Assembly (NCBI GenBank): GCA_022828595.1
Contig: JAKGHH010000001.1
Location: 140,139,017 to 140,203,016 of the forward strand
Length of the DNA: 64,000 nucleotides
Direction: 5' to 3'
DNA from: Nelumbo lutea
Taxonomy: Eukaryota; Streptophyta; Magnoliopsida; Proteales; Nelumbonaceae
Program-made: the position numbers and the translations under genes
Shown here: positions 55,842-64,000 of the stretch, one piece after another
Numbering within the stretch: the stretch's first letter is position 1
Layout: each line of letters opens with the position of its first letter
The notes under the pieces: model-generated
Seen by the model: the letters and a program-made list of their open reading frames with translations, nothing else
Told to the model about the DNA's origin: nothing
The model's database searches: none

Positions 55842-55929
55842 CCCCTTTGTTAACAATAAGCCCATGTGGCACCTAATAACCCCCCCTCTTCCCCTTACAT
55901 CTACAAACTTCATCCCTTGATACTTTGGG

Positions 55930-56642
55930 TATATTTGGTATCATTGTTGTTTCCAGCTGAAATCCTATCACATCAACGCCACCTAGGATTTTTGAATTGC
56001 AATGGAAATTTTTTATTTGGTTGAGACTGTTTTAATTCAAAACAATGAAAAAACGTTTTATCTGAAAATAGCAACAAGAGGGCATCGGAGGAAACGTCAA
56101 ATTAAGGTTTCCCCCCATAGTCATTGCATCTCACAATGTTTTAGTTGATATGGCAGTTGCCTGTCATCTGATGTGGCATGGTGATGAAGTGATATGGTGC
56201 AACGTGTATCATACAACACTTCAACGTTATTGATGTCATATTGAAGAAAAATAAAATTTGATGAAATCATGGATTTGGAAAATACTTGTCAATTAGATTG
56301 ACAATATTTGAAAGTGTGATTGGTGTTACAACTTTAAACACTTTAACTTAGAACAGGACATACCAAACACATATCTCCTATAAAGGCCTAATCGGCATCG
56401 ATGTTGAGACTATAAACATTAAGGCTCAGTTTGGAAGGAGTACAAATATAAATATGTAGAGTGTAAAGCCTTATATTTTATATTATTTTGTATATATTTA
56501 CACAGTATATATTTGCATTTATAATCTTTTCAAACTCAGCCAGTATTAACCAAACAGGTTTCTCCTCTAACCATTGAAACTTGCACCACCCACACTATAC
56601 TAAAAACGTTTCAGCCTGAAATGGCAATGATACCAAACACAA
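55930..56642. mobile_element. TIR element 2, hosting MITE copy 2
   Basis: Left TATTTGGTATCATTGTTG and inverted right GTTTGGTATCATTGCC continue into CCAGCTGAAA / CAGGCTGAAA, so TIRs reach ~30 bp. The 119-bp MITE (56423-56541) is nested inside, so this element is older. Ends just before the PSB27 relic. Confidence 0.62.
56423..56541. mobile_element. 119-bp MITE, copy 2
   Basis: GGCTCAGTTTGGAAGGAG to CTTTTCAAACTCAGCC, the same length and AT-rich core as 11739-11857. Flanks AACATTAA and AGTATTAA match at 6 of 8 positions, compatible with an 8-bp TSD. Confidence 0.87.
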
Positions 56643-56676
56643 CCTTTGTCTCTTAACCCGTTCGAGAGAGATTACT

Positions 56677-57109
56677 ATGTCTTCTCCAGCTCTTATAATT
56701 CCATCCACCGAACCTAAACCACTCGCCCTTCTCCAATCCAAAGCCACCAAGTCCACCACTAGCCCTTCTAATATATGCCCCCTTCAGTAATCATCCCCCA
56801 ATTGGGCCATCGAGAATTTCTTGTGTTGGTTGTCGGAATCTTGACTCCAACGGTGCTTTCTCCAGCATCGCCGGCATCAGCCGCTTCTGATTATGAGTAT
56901 GTAAAGAAAACTGTGGAAGTGATCAACAAGATCAGAATGACCGTTAACATAGACAAAAGTGCACCGATGTAACCTCAGGTCACTATATTAGTTTTGGCCA
57001 CACGGATTCAATCCTGGCTAAGGACAAGGCCAGGATCTTAGAAGAGATCGATGGTGACAGCGGAGAAAAGCTTACTGAGAGGAAGATTACAAGGCGGTGC
57101 CGTTTCTGA
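56677..57109 (+). pseudogene. PSB27: PSB27-like photosystem II assembly protein pseudogene
   Basis: PSB27 is a nuclear-encoded thylakoid-lumen protein that binds CP43 during photosystem II assembly and repair. The ATG at 56677 opens a Ser/Thr/Lys-rich, transit-peptide-like stretch (MSSPALIIPSTEPKPLA) that meets a TAA after 37 codons. In another frame, REFLVLVVGILTPTVLSPASPASA (56815-56886) looks like the hydrophobic lumen-targeting part ending in an AxA site. ASDYEYVKKTVEVINKIRMT and NIDKSAP then match the mature N-terminus. The next recognisable block, GHYISFGHTDSILAKDKARIL (56978 on), is near the C-terminus, so the middle of about 40 residues is deleted. It ends at TGA 57107-57109. Identification is by family recall, not by search. 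Confidence 0.75.
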
Positions 57110-57410
57110 TGGAAGCACAACAGATCCATTTTAATCTGCAAAACAGCATGTGAGAGCTTTAATTTTAGTTAATCTGGGCTGCAAGATTAGGAATTAACCT
57201 GCATTGGTCAAGCTCTCTGTTGCAGATAAGACCATGATTTGGGTTTGGCCCTTGTTTTATGTCTCATCATGCAAATAAGATAACCCAAACGCCGACTTGA
57301 TGTACTATCATTATTAGATAAAGCATCCGAAAGTCCTATTTTGAATTGTACAACAGATGTAATTGTGAAAAATCCAGAAACGAAGATTGGAATGAGACAA
57401 TAAAATGAAG
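57110..57410. other. 3' flank of the PSB27 relic
   Basis: No gene. It may include former 3' UTR; no poly(A) run is visible, so a processed origin is not shown. Confidence 0.35.
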
Positions 57411-57790
57411 AGAGAACAGAGATAAAGAGAAGGAACAAAGAACACAGATTTGTGGTTCAGTTTATAGCTTATGTTCATGGGCGTAGGAGCAGAAATCTAC
57501 TATAGAAATAACAATGAAGATTATAAATTTGTGCACAACCTCTCTCACAAAAAAACCTTAAACTCTAAAATATGCAAAATCTCTCGGGTTTTGTTTCGAG
57601 CCAAAAGGAGACATAATAAAATAAAATCCCAAACTACATAACTTGTTATATTCTCAGGTCAGACCCAAAAGCTCAATATGAATTGGGTACATATCACTGG
57701 CCTAAGCCTTATACTTCCATTACAAATCATTACAAAATTTTGTCTTGGGGTTTTCTCAACTTGATTCAGAGGTAATTACGCGGGTAAAAA
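57411..57790. repeat. Dispersed repeat, copy 2
   Basis: Parallels 45265-45740 (see there) through the ACACAGATTTGTGGTTCAG and CCTCTCTCAC blocks. Confidence 0.5.
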
Positions 57791-58059
57791 AAGAATTCAA
57801 AAGGCAGACATAACATTAAGAGTTGGAGAATGGATCTGGAATTGAGGTATGCTCCTACTATCTGTGAATTCTGACGTACTGATGAATTTGAAGTCTGACA
57901 AACTTTGTTTTGCCGAATTGCACTTTGCTTCAAGAATATATACATGCCCCGTTGCTAAACAAATTTGATCACGCTTGAAACTTAGAATTCCTAGCCCGAC
58001 CTGTTCATTACAAGAGTCGTCGTTTGGTGAGATACTCTGTGTCTCTGTTCTTCCTCTGG

Positions 58060-58376
58060 TCACATCTTGAAGACGCTATTACTAATTTCATGAACTTTCT
58101 GTGTCCAAACCTGAACTCAAAAACATAGATTAAAGTATTATGGAGATCTCCCAAGTGCAATTAGATTAATTTTGATGCTTGTTTGAAGCCAAGTAGAGAT
58201 TGTTATGGTATTGGCAATGTTTTGAGTTTCTTTTGCAAGTCTTTGGGTTCTACCACTGAAAGCTTGGGCTGCGTTTGAGGTTTTTAAGATAGCCACAAGC
58301 TTTTCAGATAAAACAATCATAATTGAGACCAGGGGAGATTCGAAGCTAGTTGTCGATTGTTTGAGCCAAGGTTTTA
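58060..58376 (+). pseudogene. LINE RNase H fragment
   Basis: WRSPKCN*INFDACLKPS begins the plant LINE RNase H domain (~58137), followed after a shift by AAFEVFKIATSFSDK and IIIETRGDSKLVVDCLSQG (~58270-58370), with the GDSK/DCL motif of RNase H. Only this domain survives. The sequence after 58370 changes to a TTTTAAAAATTGGATTGG end of the TIR family seen at 48588, then copia C begins. An independent LINE copy, not the one at 11-44 kb. Confidence 0.8.
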
Positions 58377-58471
58377 AAAATTGGATTGGATATAGAACCA
58401 TTCTGACTATCGGTTTTTGAGTCAAACGGTCTAACCGTCCGTTTGAATGGATAGCCCATTTTGACTTAAAA

Positions 58472-58985
58472 TGTTGAAAAGCATAAAAGGTGGGCCAATC
58501 GGTGGCTCACCGAATTTGCAATCGGTGGCCTACCGAACTGAGCCCACCATTCTGTTTAGTGGCACATCATATTGAATGGTGGTACACCATTTGCAAACTA
58601 CCGATTGTGGTTTGCTTAACTATGAAGAAAATTTTTGAAAAACTTCATTATACCCCTCAGCTCAAGTATAAATAGGGGTTTCTCCTATGTATTTCAGAAC
58701 ACATACTCCATTTCATTTCAGTGTATAGTGTATACAGTGTGTTGAGAGGAGTATTGAGTTTGGGTGTATTGAGTGTTGGGTAGTGTGATTCGGTAAGGCC
58801 ATCTTTGTATTTTCCCCAATTTATAGTAAGAAGGAAGCTCCGAATTGTTGCCCGTGGACGTAGGCATTTTGGTCAAACCACTTAAATCTGGTGTTTTCTC
58901 TTCTTTCTTTCTTTATTGCTATTTGCTTTTTATTTTCTTTCTGTGCACGTACAAATTACATTATTTCTGTTGTGCAATTCCAACA
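58472..58985 (+). repeat. 5' LTR of C
   Basis: TGTTGAAAAG to AATTCCAACA, 514 bp, ends forming TGTTGgAA/TTCCAACA inverted repeats. TATAAATAG at 58668 and a downstream CAGTGTATAGTG segment. Near-identical to 62661-63121 apart from small indels. Confidence 0.92.
58668..58676 (+). promoter_or_regulatory. C LTR TATA box
   Basis: TATAAATAG preceded by CTCAAG, conserved in the 3' LTR near 62837. Confidence 0.65.
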
Positions 58986-58987
58986 AT

Positions 58988-59000
58988 TGGTATCAGAGTC
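58988..59000 (+). other. C primer-binding site
   Basis: TGGTATCAGAGTC, two bases after the LTR end (58985); one mismatch to the TGGTATCAGAGCC seen elsewhere. Confidence 0.85.
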
Positions 59001-59066
59001 ATACGGTTCTGTTCCGGGATTCTACTGAAATCTATATTTGTTGTTCCGGTATTGCACGTGTTGAAT

Positions 59067-59880
59067 ATGGCGAGTTCGAGCTCTACCCGGTTCGACATAC
59101 CAAAATTCAACGGATCCAATTATGCAATTTGAAAGCTGAAGATGCATACTGTGTTGGTGAAAGAAGATTGTGCAACTGCCTTAGAAGGAAAAGAGAAGAA
59201 GCCTGTTGATATGAAAGATGAAGATTTTGAGAAGAAAAACCAGATAGCCATGGCTGATATTCTTCTTGCTTTAGAAGATTTGGTTCTATTCAACGTGTCC
59301 GAGGAAATCACTACCAAAGGTTTATGGGACAAGTTGCGAAGTCTCTGCGAGGGGAAATCGATGTCCAACAAAATCTTTCTCCAATGACAACTCTACAATC
59401 TGAGGATGAAGGACGAAGCCTCTTTCCAAGTATACTTGAATGAGTACAACACTCTCGTAAGCAAATTAGCAGCTGTAGAGGTACGTATTGATGACGAAGA
59501 AAAGGTTGCTCTTTTGTTTTGTTCTATGACAGACTCTTGGGATAGTTTGATAATGAATGTGAGCAATACTAAAGATCTATCATTAGAATCTACTATTTTT
59601 ATGTTGCTTACGAAAGAATCTCGTAGAAAAGTTGGTGAGAATTCTTCAGGTGACACAATGATGGTACGAGGTAGATCGAATGAGAGAAACAACACTATCA
59701 GAAATCAAACGAGATCCAAGTGAAGAAGCAACAAGAAATGACACAAGTGTTGGAATTGTGGTAAAAAGGGGCACCTTCAAAAAGATTGTCGACAACCCAA
59801 AGCAGAGCAAAATTGGTCCAACTCTGACAAAGATCCGACTTCAAATAATTCCCAAGAAGCATCGTAGAAGGAAGTGATTC
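59067..59880 (+). pseudogene. C gag with CCHC knuckle
   Basis: The ATG at 59067 gives MASSSSTRFDIPKFNGSNYA, then TGA in place of the conserved Trp. It continues MHTVLVKEDCATALEG, ADILLALEDLVLFNVSEE, GLWDKLRSLCEGKSMSNK, a TGA, then LNEYNTLVSKLAAVEVRIDDEEKV, the Gag core. KCWNCGKKGHLQKDC (~59750-59794) is an intact zinc knuckle after another shift. Two TGG-to-TGA-type stops and one frameshift separate the pieces. Confidence 0.9.
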
Positions 59881-59929
59881 ATCAGAAGATGGTGATGTAC
59901 TGTCTGTTGATTCTTGTGAAAATTTAAAG

Positions 59930-61235
59930 CATAACTGGATATTAGATTTGGTGCTTCTTTCCATATGACGCCATGCAGAGATTGGGAATTGGAGACATTA
60001 GATTCGGGTGCTTCTTTCCAATTTCCAAAATAGTGGGAATTGGAGACGTTAGAATTACTATGTTTGACGGCATCACTCGTACAATCTCTAGTGTACGGTA
60101 TGTTCCTGAACTATGAAAGAGTCTCTTGTCACTAAGAATGTTTGATGAAGACGGTTACAAGTTTTCTAGAGAAAAGGACCAATTGAAGATCAGTAAAGGA
60201 GCTATAGTAATTGCAAATGGAAAATTACAAGGGAAGCTATACCACTTGATCGGGGATACCATGGTCGGCGATGCCATCGTTGCAAATGCTGTAACCGATT
60301 CTGTCATGATTTGGCACAGACGTTTGGGTCATATGAGCAAGCAAGGACATAAGGTACTTCTTGATCAAAATCTACTTCTTGGTTTAAAATCTACTGATTT
60401 GAATTTCTGTGAAGATTGTTTATTTGGGAAACACCACAGAGCTAGTTTTCCCAAGTCTAAAGCTAGGAGTAGAGAAGTAATAGATCTAATACACTCTGAT
60501 ATGTGGGAAGCTACTACGGAATCTCTTGGAAGTTCATTATACTTTGTCTCTTTTATTGATGATTTCTCCAGGAAAGTATGGGTATATTTACTCCAATGGA
60601 AGAGTGCTATTTTTTCCTATTTCAAGAAGTTCAAAGCTCTAGTTGAAAATCAGAAGGGGAAAAGAATTAAGTGTCTGAGAACTGACAATGGGAAAGAATA
60701 TACCTCGAAAGAATTTGAAGCATTTTGTAATGAGCACGGCATTCTGAGACATTATACAGTTCCAAGAACTCCACAACAAAACGGAGTTTCTGAACGGATG
60801 AATCGTACACTTATGGGTCGAGCTAGAAACATGTTGAGTGCAACTGGGTTGGAGTAGTACTTTTGGGCAGAAGTAGTCAATATGACATGTTACCTAGTAA
60901 ATCGCTCTCCCATTACAACACTTAATTGCAAAATTCCAAAAGAAGTATGGTCAGGAAAACCTGTTGATTATTCTTTCCTATGTACTTTTGGTTGTGATGC
61001 TTATGTTTGGATTCCTAAGGAGCAAAGGACCAAGTTAGAGGTAAGGTCCAAAAAGTGTATTTTTCTTGGTTATGCAGAAGGTACAAAGGGATACAGATTG
61101 TGGGATCCTACTGCTCACAAGATAGTTGTTAGCCAAGATGTTGTCTTCAATGAAGATTCGATGCAGAAAGAATCAAGCTCTAAGACAACAGAGAAAATTG
61201 AAGTGAAATATTTTCAAAAGATTCAAGAGCAATAA
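59930..61235 (+). pseudogene. C protease remnant, pre-integrase and integrase
   Basis: The protease site is damaged by a one-base loss within the DSGA codons (~59945), and a partial local repeat of the same ATTAGATT...GGTGCTTCTTTCCA lies at 59997. The pre-integrase has IWHRRLGHMSKQG and CEDCLFGKHHRASF with its zinc ligands. The integrase frame (60126-60857) has DLIHSDMW, the TDNGKEYTSKEF Asp and the PQQNGVSERMNR Glu, so D, D and E are all present. A TAG at 60855 precedes YFWAEVVNM and the CIFLGYAEGTKGYRLWD tail (60882-61235). Close to functional apart from the stop. Confidence 0.9.
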
Positions 61236-62400
61236 ATTGATATAACTGTTGATGTACCTGAAGAGCACGTTGACAATTTTGAAGGAGAGACTCACGGTGA
61301 TCAAGGTCGATCGAGGAGAGCTACAAGACCTCTTGTCTGGCTTCAAGATTATGTAACAACTTATGCTTGCATTACAGAAGAGCACAAGCCTTATTCATAC
61401 CAAGAAGCATGCAAATGTCCAAATGCTCATCATTGGAAAATGGCAATGGAGGAAGAAATGGAAGCTCTGAAGAAAAATAAAGCTTGGGACTTAGTCAAAC
61501 TACTTAAGAATTGAAAGGCCATTGGTTGTAGATGGGTGTACAAACTCAACGAAAGATACAAAGCACGACTAGTTGTAAAAGGATATGTTCAGAAATCAGG
61601 TATCGACTTCAATGAAATATTTTCTCCTGTTGTTCGATTAAGTACTATTCATATTCTATTGTGTATGGCTGCAGTACTTGACTTGGAGCTGGAGCAGTTA
61701 GATGTTAAAACTGCATTCTTGCATGGTAATCTTGAAAAAGAGATTTATATGACTCAACTTGAAGGCTTTGTCAAGAACGACAAAAAGGATCTGGTTTGTC
61801 AACTGATCAAATCACTTTACGGTCTAAAACAGGTGCCAAGGTGTTGGTATAAGCGATTTGATTCCTTCATTGTGAGCTTAAGTTTTACCAAATGCGAAGC
61901 AGATCATTGTGCCTATACATACTTTGGTAATGATCACTTCATCATTTTGTTATTATATGTTGATGACATGCTAGTTGCAGGTACTAATAAAGGAAGTATC
62001 TCAATACTGAAAGCTCGTTTAGCTAGGGAGTTTGACATGAAGGATCTGGGGGCGGTTAATCAGATTCTTTGAATGATGTTATATAGGGACAGAAAGAACA
62101 TAAAAGTCTGGATAACTCAAAAGAGCTTTGTTCAAAGGGTCTTGCGACGCTTCAACATGCAAGATTCCAAACCAGTCAGTATCCCATTTTCTGTTGGTTG
62201 CAAGTTGTCTTCGGAACAATCACCTAGCACTGAAGCTGAGAAGACAGAGATGTCCCACATACCATATTCATCAGCAGTAGGGAGCCTTATGTTTGCCATG
62301 GTGTGCACCAGACCAGACATTGCACAAGTAGTGGGAGCAGTCAGTAAATTTATGGCAAATCCAAGAAGAGATCATTGGACTCGGTGAAGAGAATCCTTCG
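61236..62400 (+). pseudogene. C reverse transcriptase
   Basis: Starts with a spacer and the pre-RT EACKCPNAHHWKMAMEEEMEAL. A stop at ~61513 precedes KAIGCRWVYKLN, GYVQKSGIDFNEIFSPVVRL, QLDVKTAFLHGNL, SLYGLKQVPRCWYKRFD and catalytic YVDD at 61956-61967. Then come FDMKDLGAVNQIL, a TGA at ~62070, ITQKSFVQRVLRRFNM, IPYSSAVGSLMFAMVCTRPDIAQVV, and a stop at ~62386. About 200 bases then lead to the purine tract, so RNase H is missing apart from scraps. Confidence 0.92.
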
Positions 62401-62644
62401 GTATTTGAAGGGTACTTCTGAAATCTCCATTTGTAATAGTGGCCAAAGCTTAAAACTAGTTGGTTATGTGGATGGCAGATCTCATTACAGAAGATCCACA
62501 TTAACAACAACGTTGCTGATATATTGACAAAGCTGGTGATAAGAGAGAAGTTCATCTGGTGCAGAACTTCTTTGGGACTTGAAGCCATATAGCAAGAGAT
62601 GATCGACAACTATTCTCAAGCAAGTTTTTTTACTACGAAAATTG

Positions 62645-62660
62645 TTTTCAAGTGGGAAAA
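62645..62660 (+). other. C polypurine tract
   Basis: TTTTCAAGTGGGAAAA directly before TGTTGAAAAG of the 3' LTR. Confidence 0.75.
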
Positions 62661-63123
62661 TGTTGAAAAGCATAAAAGGTGGGCCAGTCGGTGGCTCACC
62701 GAATTTGCAATCGGTGGCCCACTGAACTGAGCCCACCATTTTGTTCGGTGGCACACCATTTGCAAACCACCGATTGTGGTTTGCTTAACTATGAAGAAAA
62801 TTTTTAAAAAACCCCATTATACCCCTCAACTCAAGTATAAATAGGGGTCCCTTCTATGTATTTCAAAACACATACTCCATTTCATTTCAGTGTATAGTGT
62901 ATACAGTGTGTTGAGAGGAGTATTGAGTTTGGGTGTAGAGTGTCGGGTAGTGTGATTCGGTAAGGCCATCTTTATATTTTTCCCTGTTTTATAATAAGAA
63001 GGAAGTTCCGAGTTGCTGCCCGTGGACGTAGGCATTTTGATCAAACCACGTAAATCTAGTGTTCTCTCTTTTTTCTTTCTTTATTGCTATCTGGTTTTTA
63101 TTTTCTTTCTATGCACGTACAGA
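62661..63123 (+). repeat. 3' LTR of C, interrupted
   Basis: Matches the 5' LTR from its start through GCACGTACA, then changes at ~63121-63123 to unrelated GATGCGGCACG, losing the last ~45 bases. It lacks the ~17-bp ATATTGAATGGTGGCAC-type segment near 62755 present at 58569. Confidence 0.9.
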
Positions 63124-64000
63124 TGCGGCACGATCCGGACACTCCTAGCTGGCTACTGATTGGCTCCTTGTTGACAATGGATGACACCTAAGAAGAGGGA
63201 AAAGAAGGATTCCCGGTGGAAATACTCCGAAGCTTAAGTCAGAACGTTGGGGAAGGAGAAAGAAGAGTGCGAAGCTAAGAGTATAGGTCGCACTTTATCA
63301 CTGTGCTCATGAGATTAGCTCGCGAGCAAGTAAAGACTCGGGTTGAATATGAGAGTGTAGAAGTATTCAACAATCTGAGAAAAAAGATCTCTCTTCTCTC
63401 CTTTGCCTCAAGGGCTTTTATAGGGGAGTTCTTGTCAAATCGGGCATAACCGCCACTGGGCTCCTATCGCAGTCGCTACCTGCCAGGGCTGCATAGGTGA
63501 TCGTTACAACGTACCTCTTGATCGGATGAATGACACGTCTTAAAGGGGCAGGCACACCTCTGCCTATTAAGAGACGTGGGTGCAGACTGTTGAAATGACA
63601 AGGACTGCACCTTTAGTTAAGAGACGTGGCACAGTCTGATCGGTACGGTTTATCAGGTAGAAGCTTCCTGAGGAACGTTCGCACTGTTCATTCACGAGCT
63701 ACTTTATAGCGAGCCTAGGAATACTTCGGGGTTACCCTTACTAATATTGTTTTCTGGGGTGACTTATCCGCTTAGGGGCTGGAGCGAGCTGGTTTCCCTA
63801 ACTCACGAGCTGAAGTAGTCTTGGAGTATCCCCTTTTAGTTAGCTCGGGGGACCCGGAGCTTGTGTTGTAGCGATCTTCTCCTACAGCGAACTATGATAT
63901 AGCGAGCTGCTCTATGGGCTCGTTACTTAGCCATGATCAGGCTATGATCATGAGTTGTTGTCCATGTTGAGTCAGGTCCACATGTCATCATTTTATAGGT
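63124..64000 (-). repeat. Probable Ty3/gypsy LTR, minus orientation, runs off the window
   Basis: Begins TGCGGCACGATCC at 63124, the reverse complement of a ...GGATCGTGCCGCA LTR end. GGCTTTTATAGGGG at 63414-63427 is CCCCTATAAAAGCC on the minus strand, a TATA box ~300 bp from that end. GCTCGCGAGC / TAGCGAGC / CACGAGCT strings recur through 63300-63920, typical of gypsy U3 regions. G+C is higher than in the neighbouring copia. No ORF. Confidence 0.6.

Larger units (their letters stand above)
58472..63123 (+). mobile_element. Copia element C (Tnt1/Tork-like), nearly full length
   Basis: 5' LTR, tRNA-iMet PBS, gag, protease remnant, integrase, RT, purine tract and 3' LTR in normal order within ~4.65 kb. 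RNase H is almost wholly deleted. Only a handful of stops and shifts interrupt gag and pol, far fewer than in A1 or B1, so it is one of the younger insertions. RT box DVKTAFLHGNLEKEIYM is close to the Tnt1 type. Left flank is TAAAA; the right end is cut by another LTR, so the TSD cannot be read. Confidence 0.9.

Noticed and set aside
1..64000. CRISPR arrays, bacterial operons, riboswitches
   Set aside because: No regularly spaced direct repeats of CRISPR type, and no bacterial gene organisation. The content is plant nuclear repeats.

Overview
This is an angiosperm nuclear genome window made almost entirely of decayed transposable elements. The evidence is Ty1/copia gag-pol, L1-type LINE reverse transcriptase, many TIR/MITE elements, retrotransposon primer-binding sites matching plant initiator tRNA-Met (TGGTATCAGAGCC), and one relic of a nuclear photosystem II gene (PSB27). 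I found no intact host gene, tRNA, rRNA or CRISPR. The species cannot be named from the sequence.

Layout: 1-4216 is a 5'-truncated family-A copia (Angela/Tork-like, ~1.9 kb LTRs) with its 3' LTR, followed to ~4.9 kb by a gypsy-LTR-like relic. 4.9-11.2 kb is a minus-strand copia (B1, Retrofit/Ale-like) holding a solo family-A LTR with a perfect 5-bp TSD. 11.6-43.87 kb is one plus-strand LINE relic split into five pieces by nested insertions: a 119-bp MITE; a minus family-A element (12096-22384) that itself holds two solo LTRs with perfect TSDs; a GGGTTAGGTT-type DNA element; and copia B2 (25729-42707). B2 contains a rearranged family-A block (28663-40803). That block carries a ~3.4-kb inverted repeat (LTR-RNaseH-RT, 56-bp spacer, RT-RNaseH-LTR) and a 374-bp tandem duplication.

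43.9-58.4 kb is AT-rich and populated by small DNA elements: MITEs, hAT-like elements with 8-bp TSDs, a foldback element, a Pack-MULE-like element and TIR elements. It also has a 140-bp LINE tail flanked by a 15-bp TSD, the PSB27 pseudogene (56677-57109) and a LINE RNase H fragment. 58472-63123 is a comparatively well preserved Tnt1/Tork-like copia (C). Its 3' LTR is cut by a probable gypsy LTR that runs off the right edge.

There is no operon-like cooperation here. The genes are self-mobilising polyproteins with stops and frameshifts. The most interesting structure is the family-A inverted repeat downstream of an LTR promoter, which could give a long hairpin RNA and trigger silencing of its own family. 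The nested stack also gives a relative-age order for the families.
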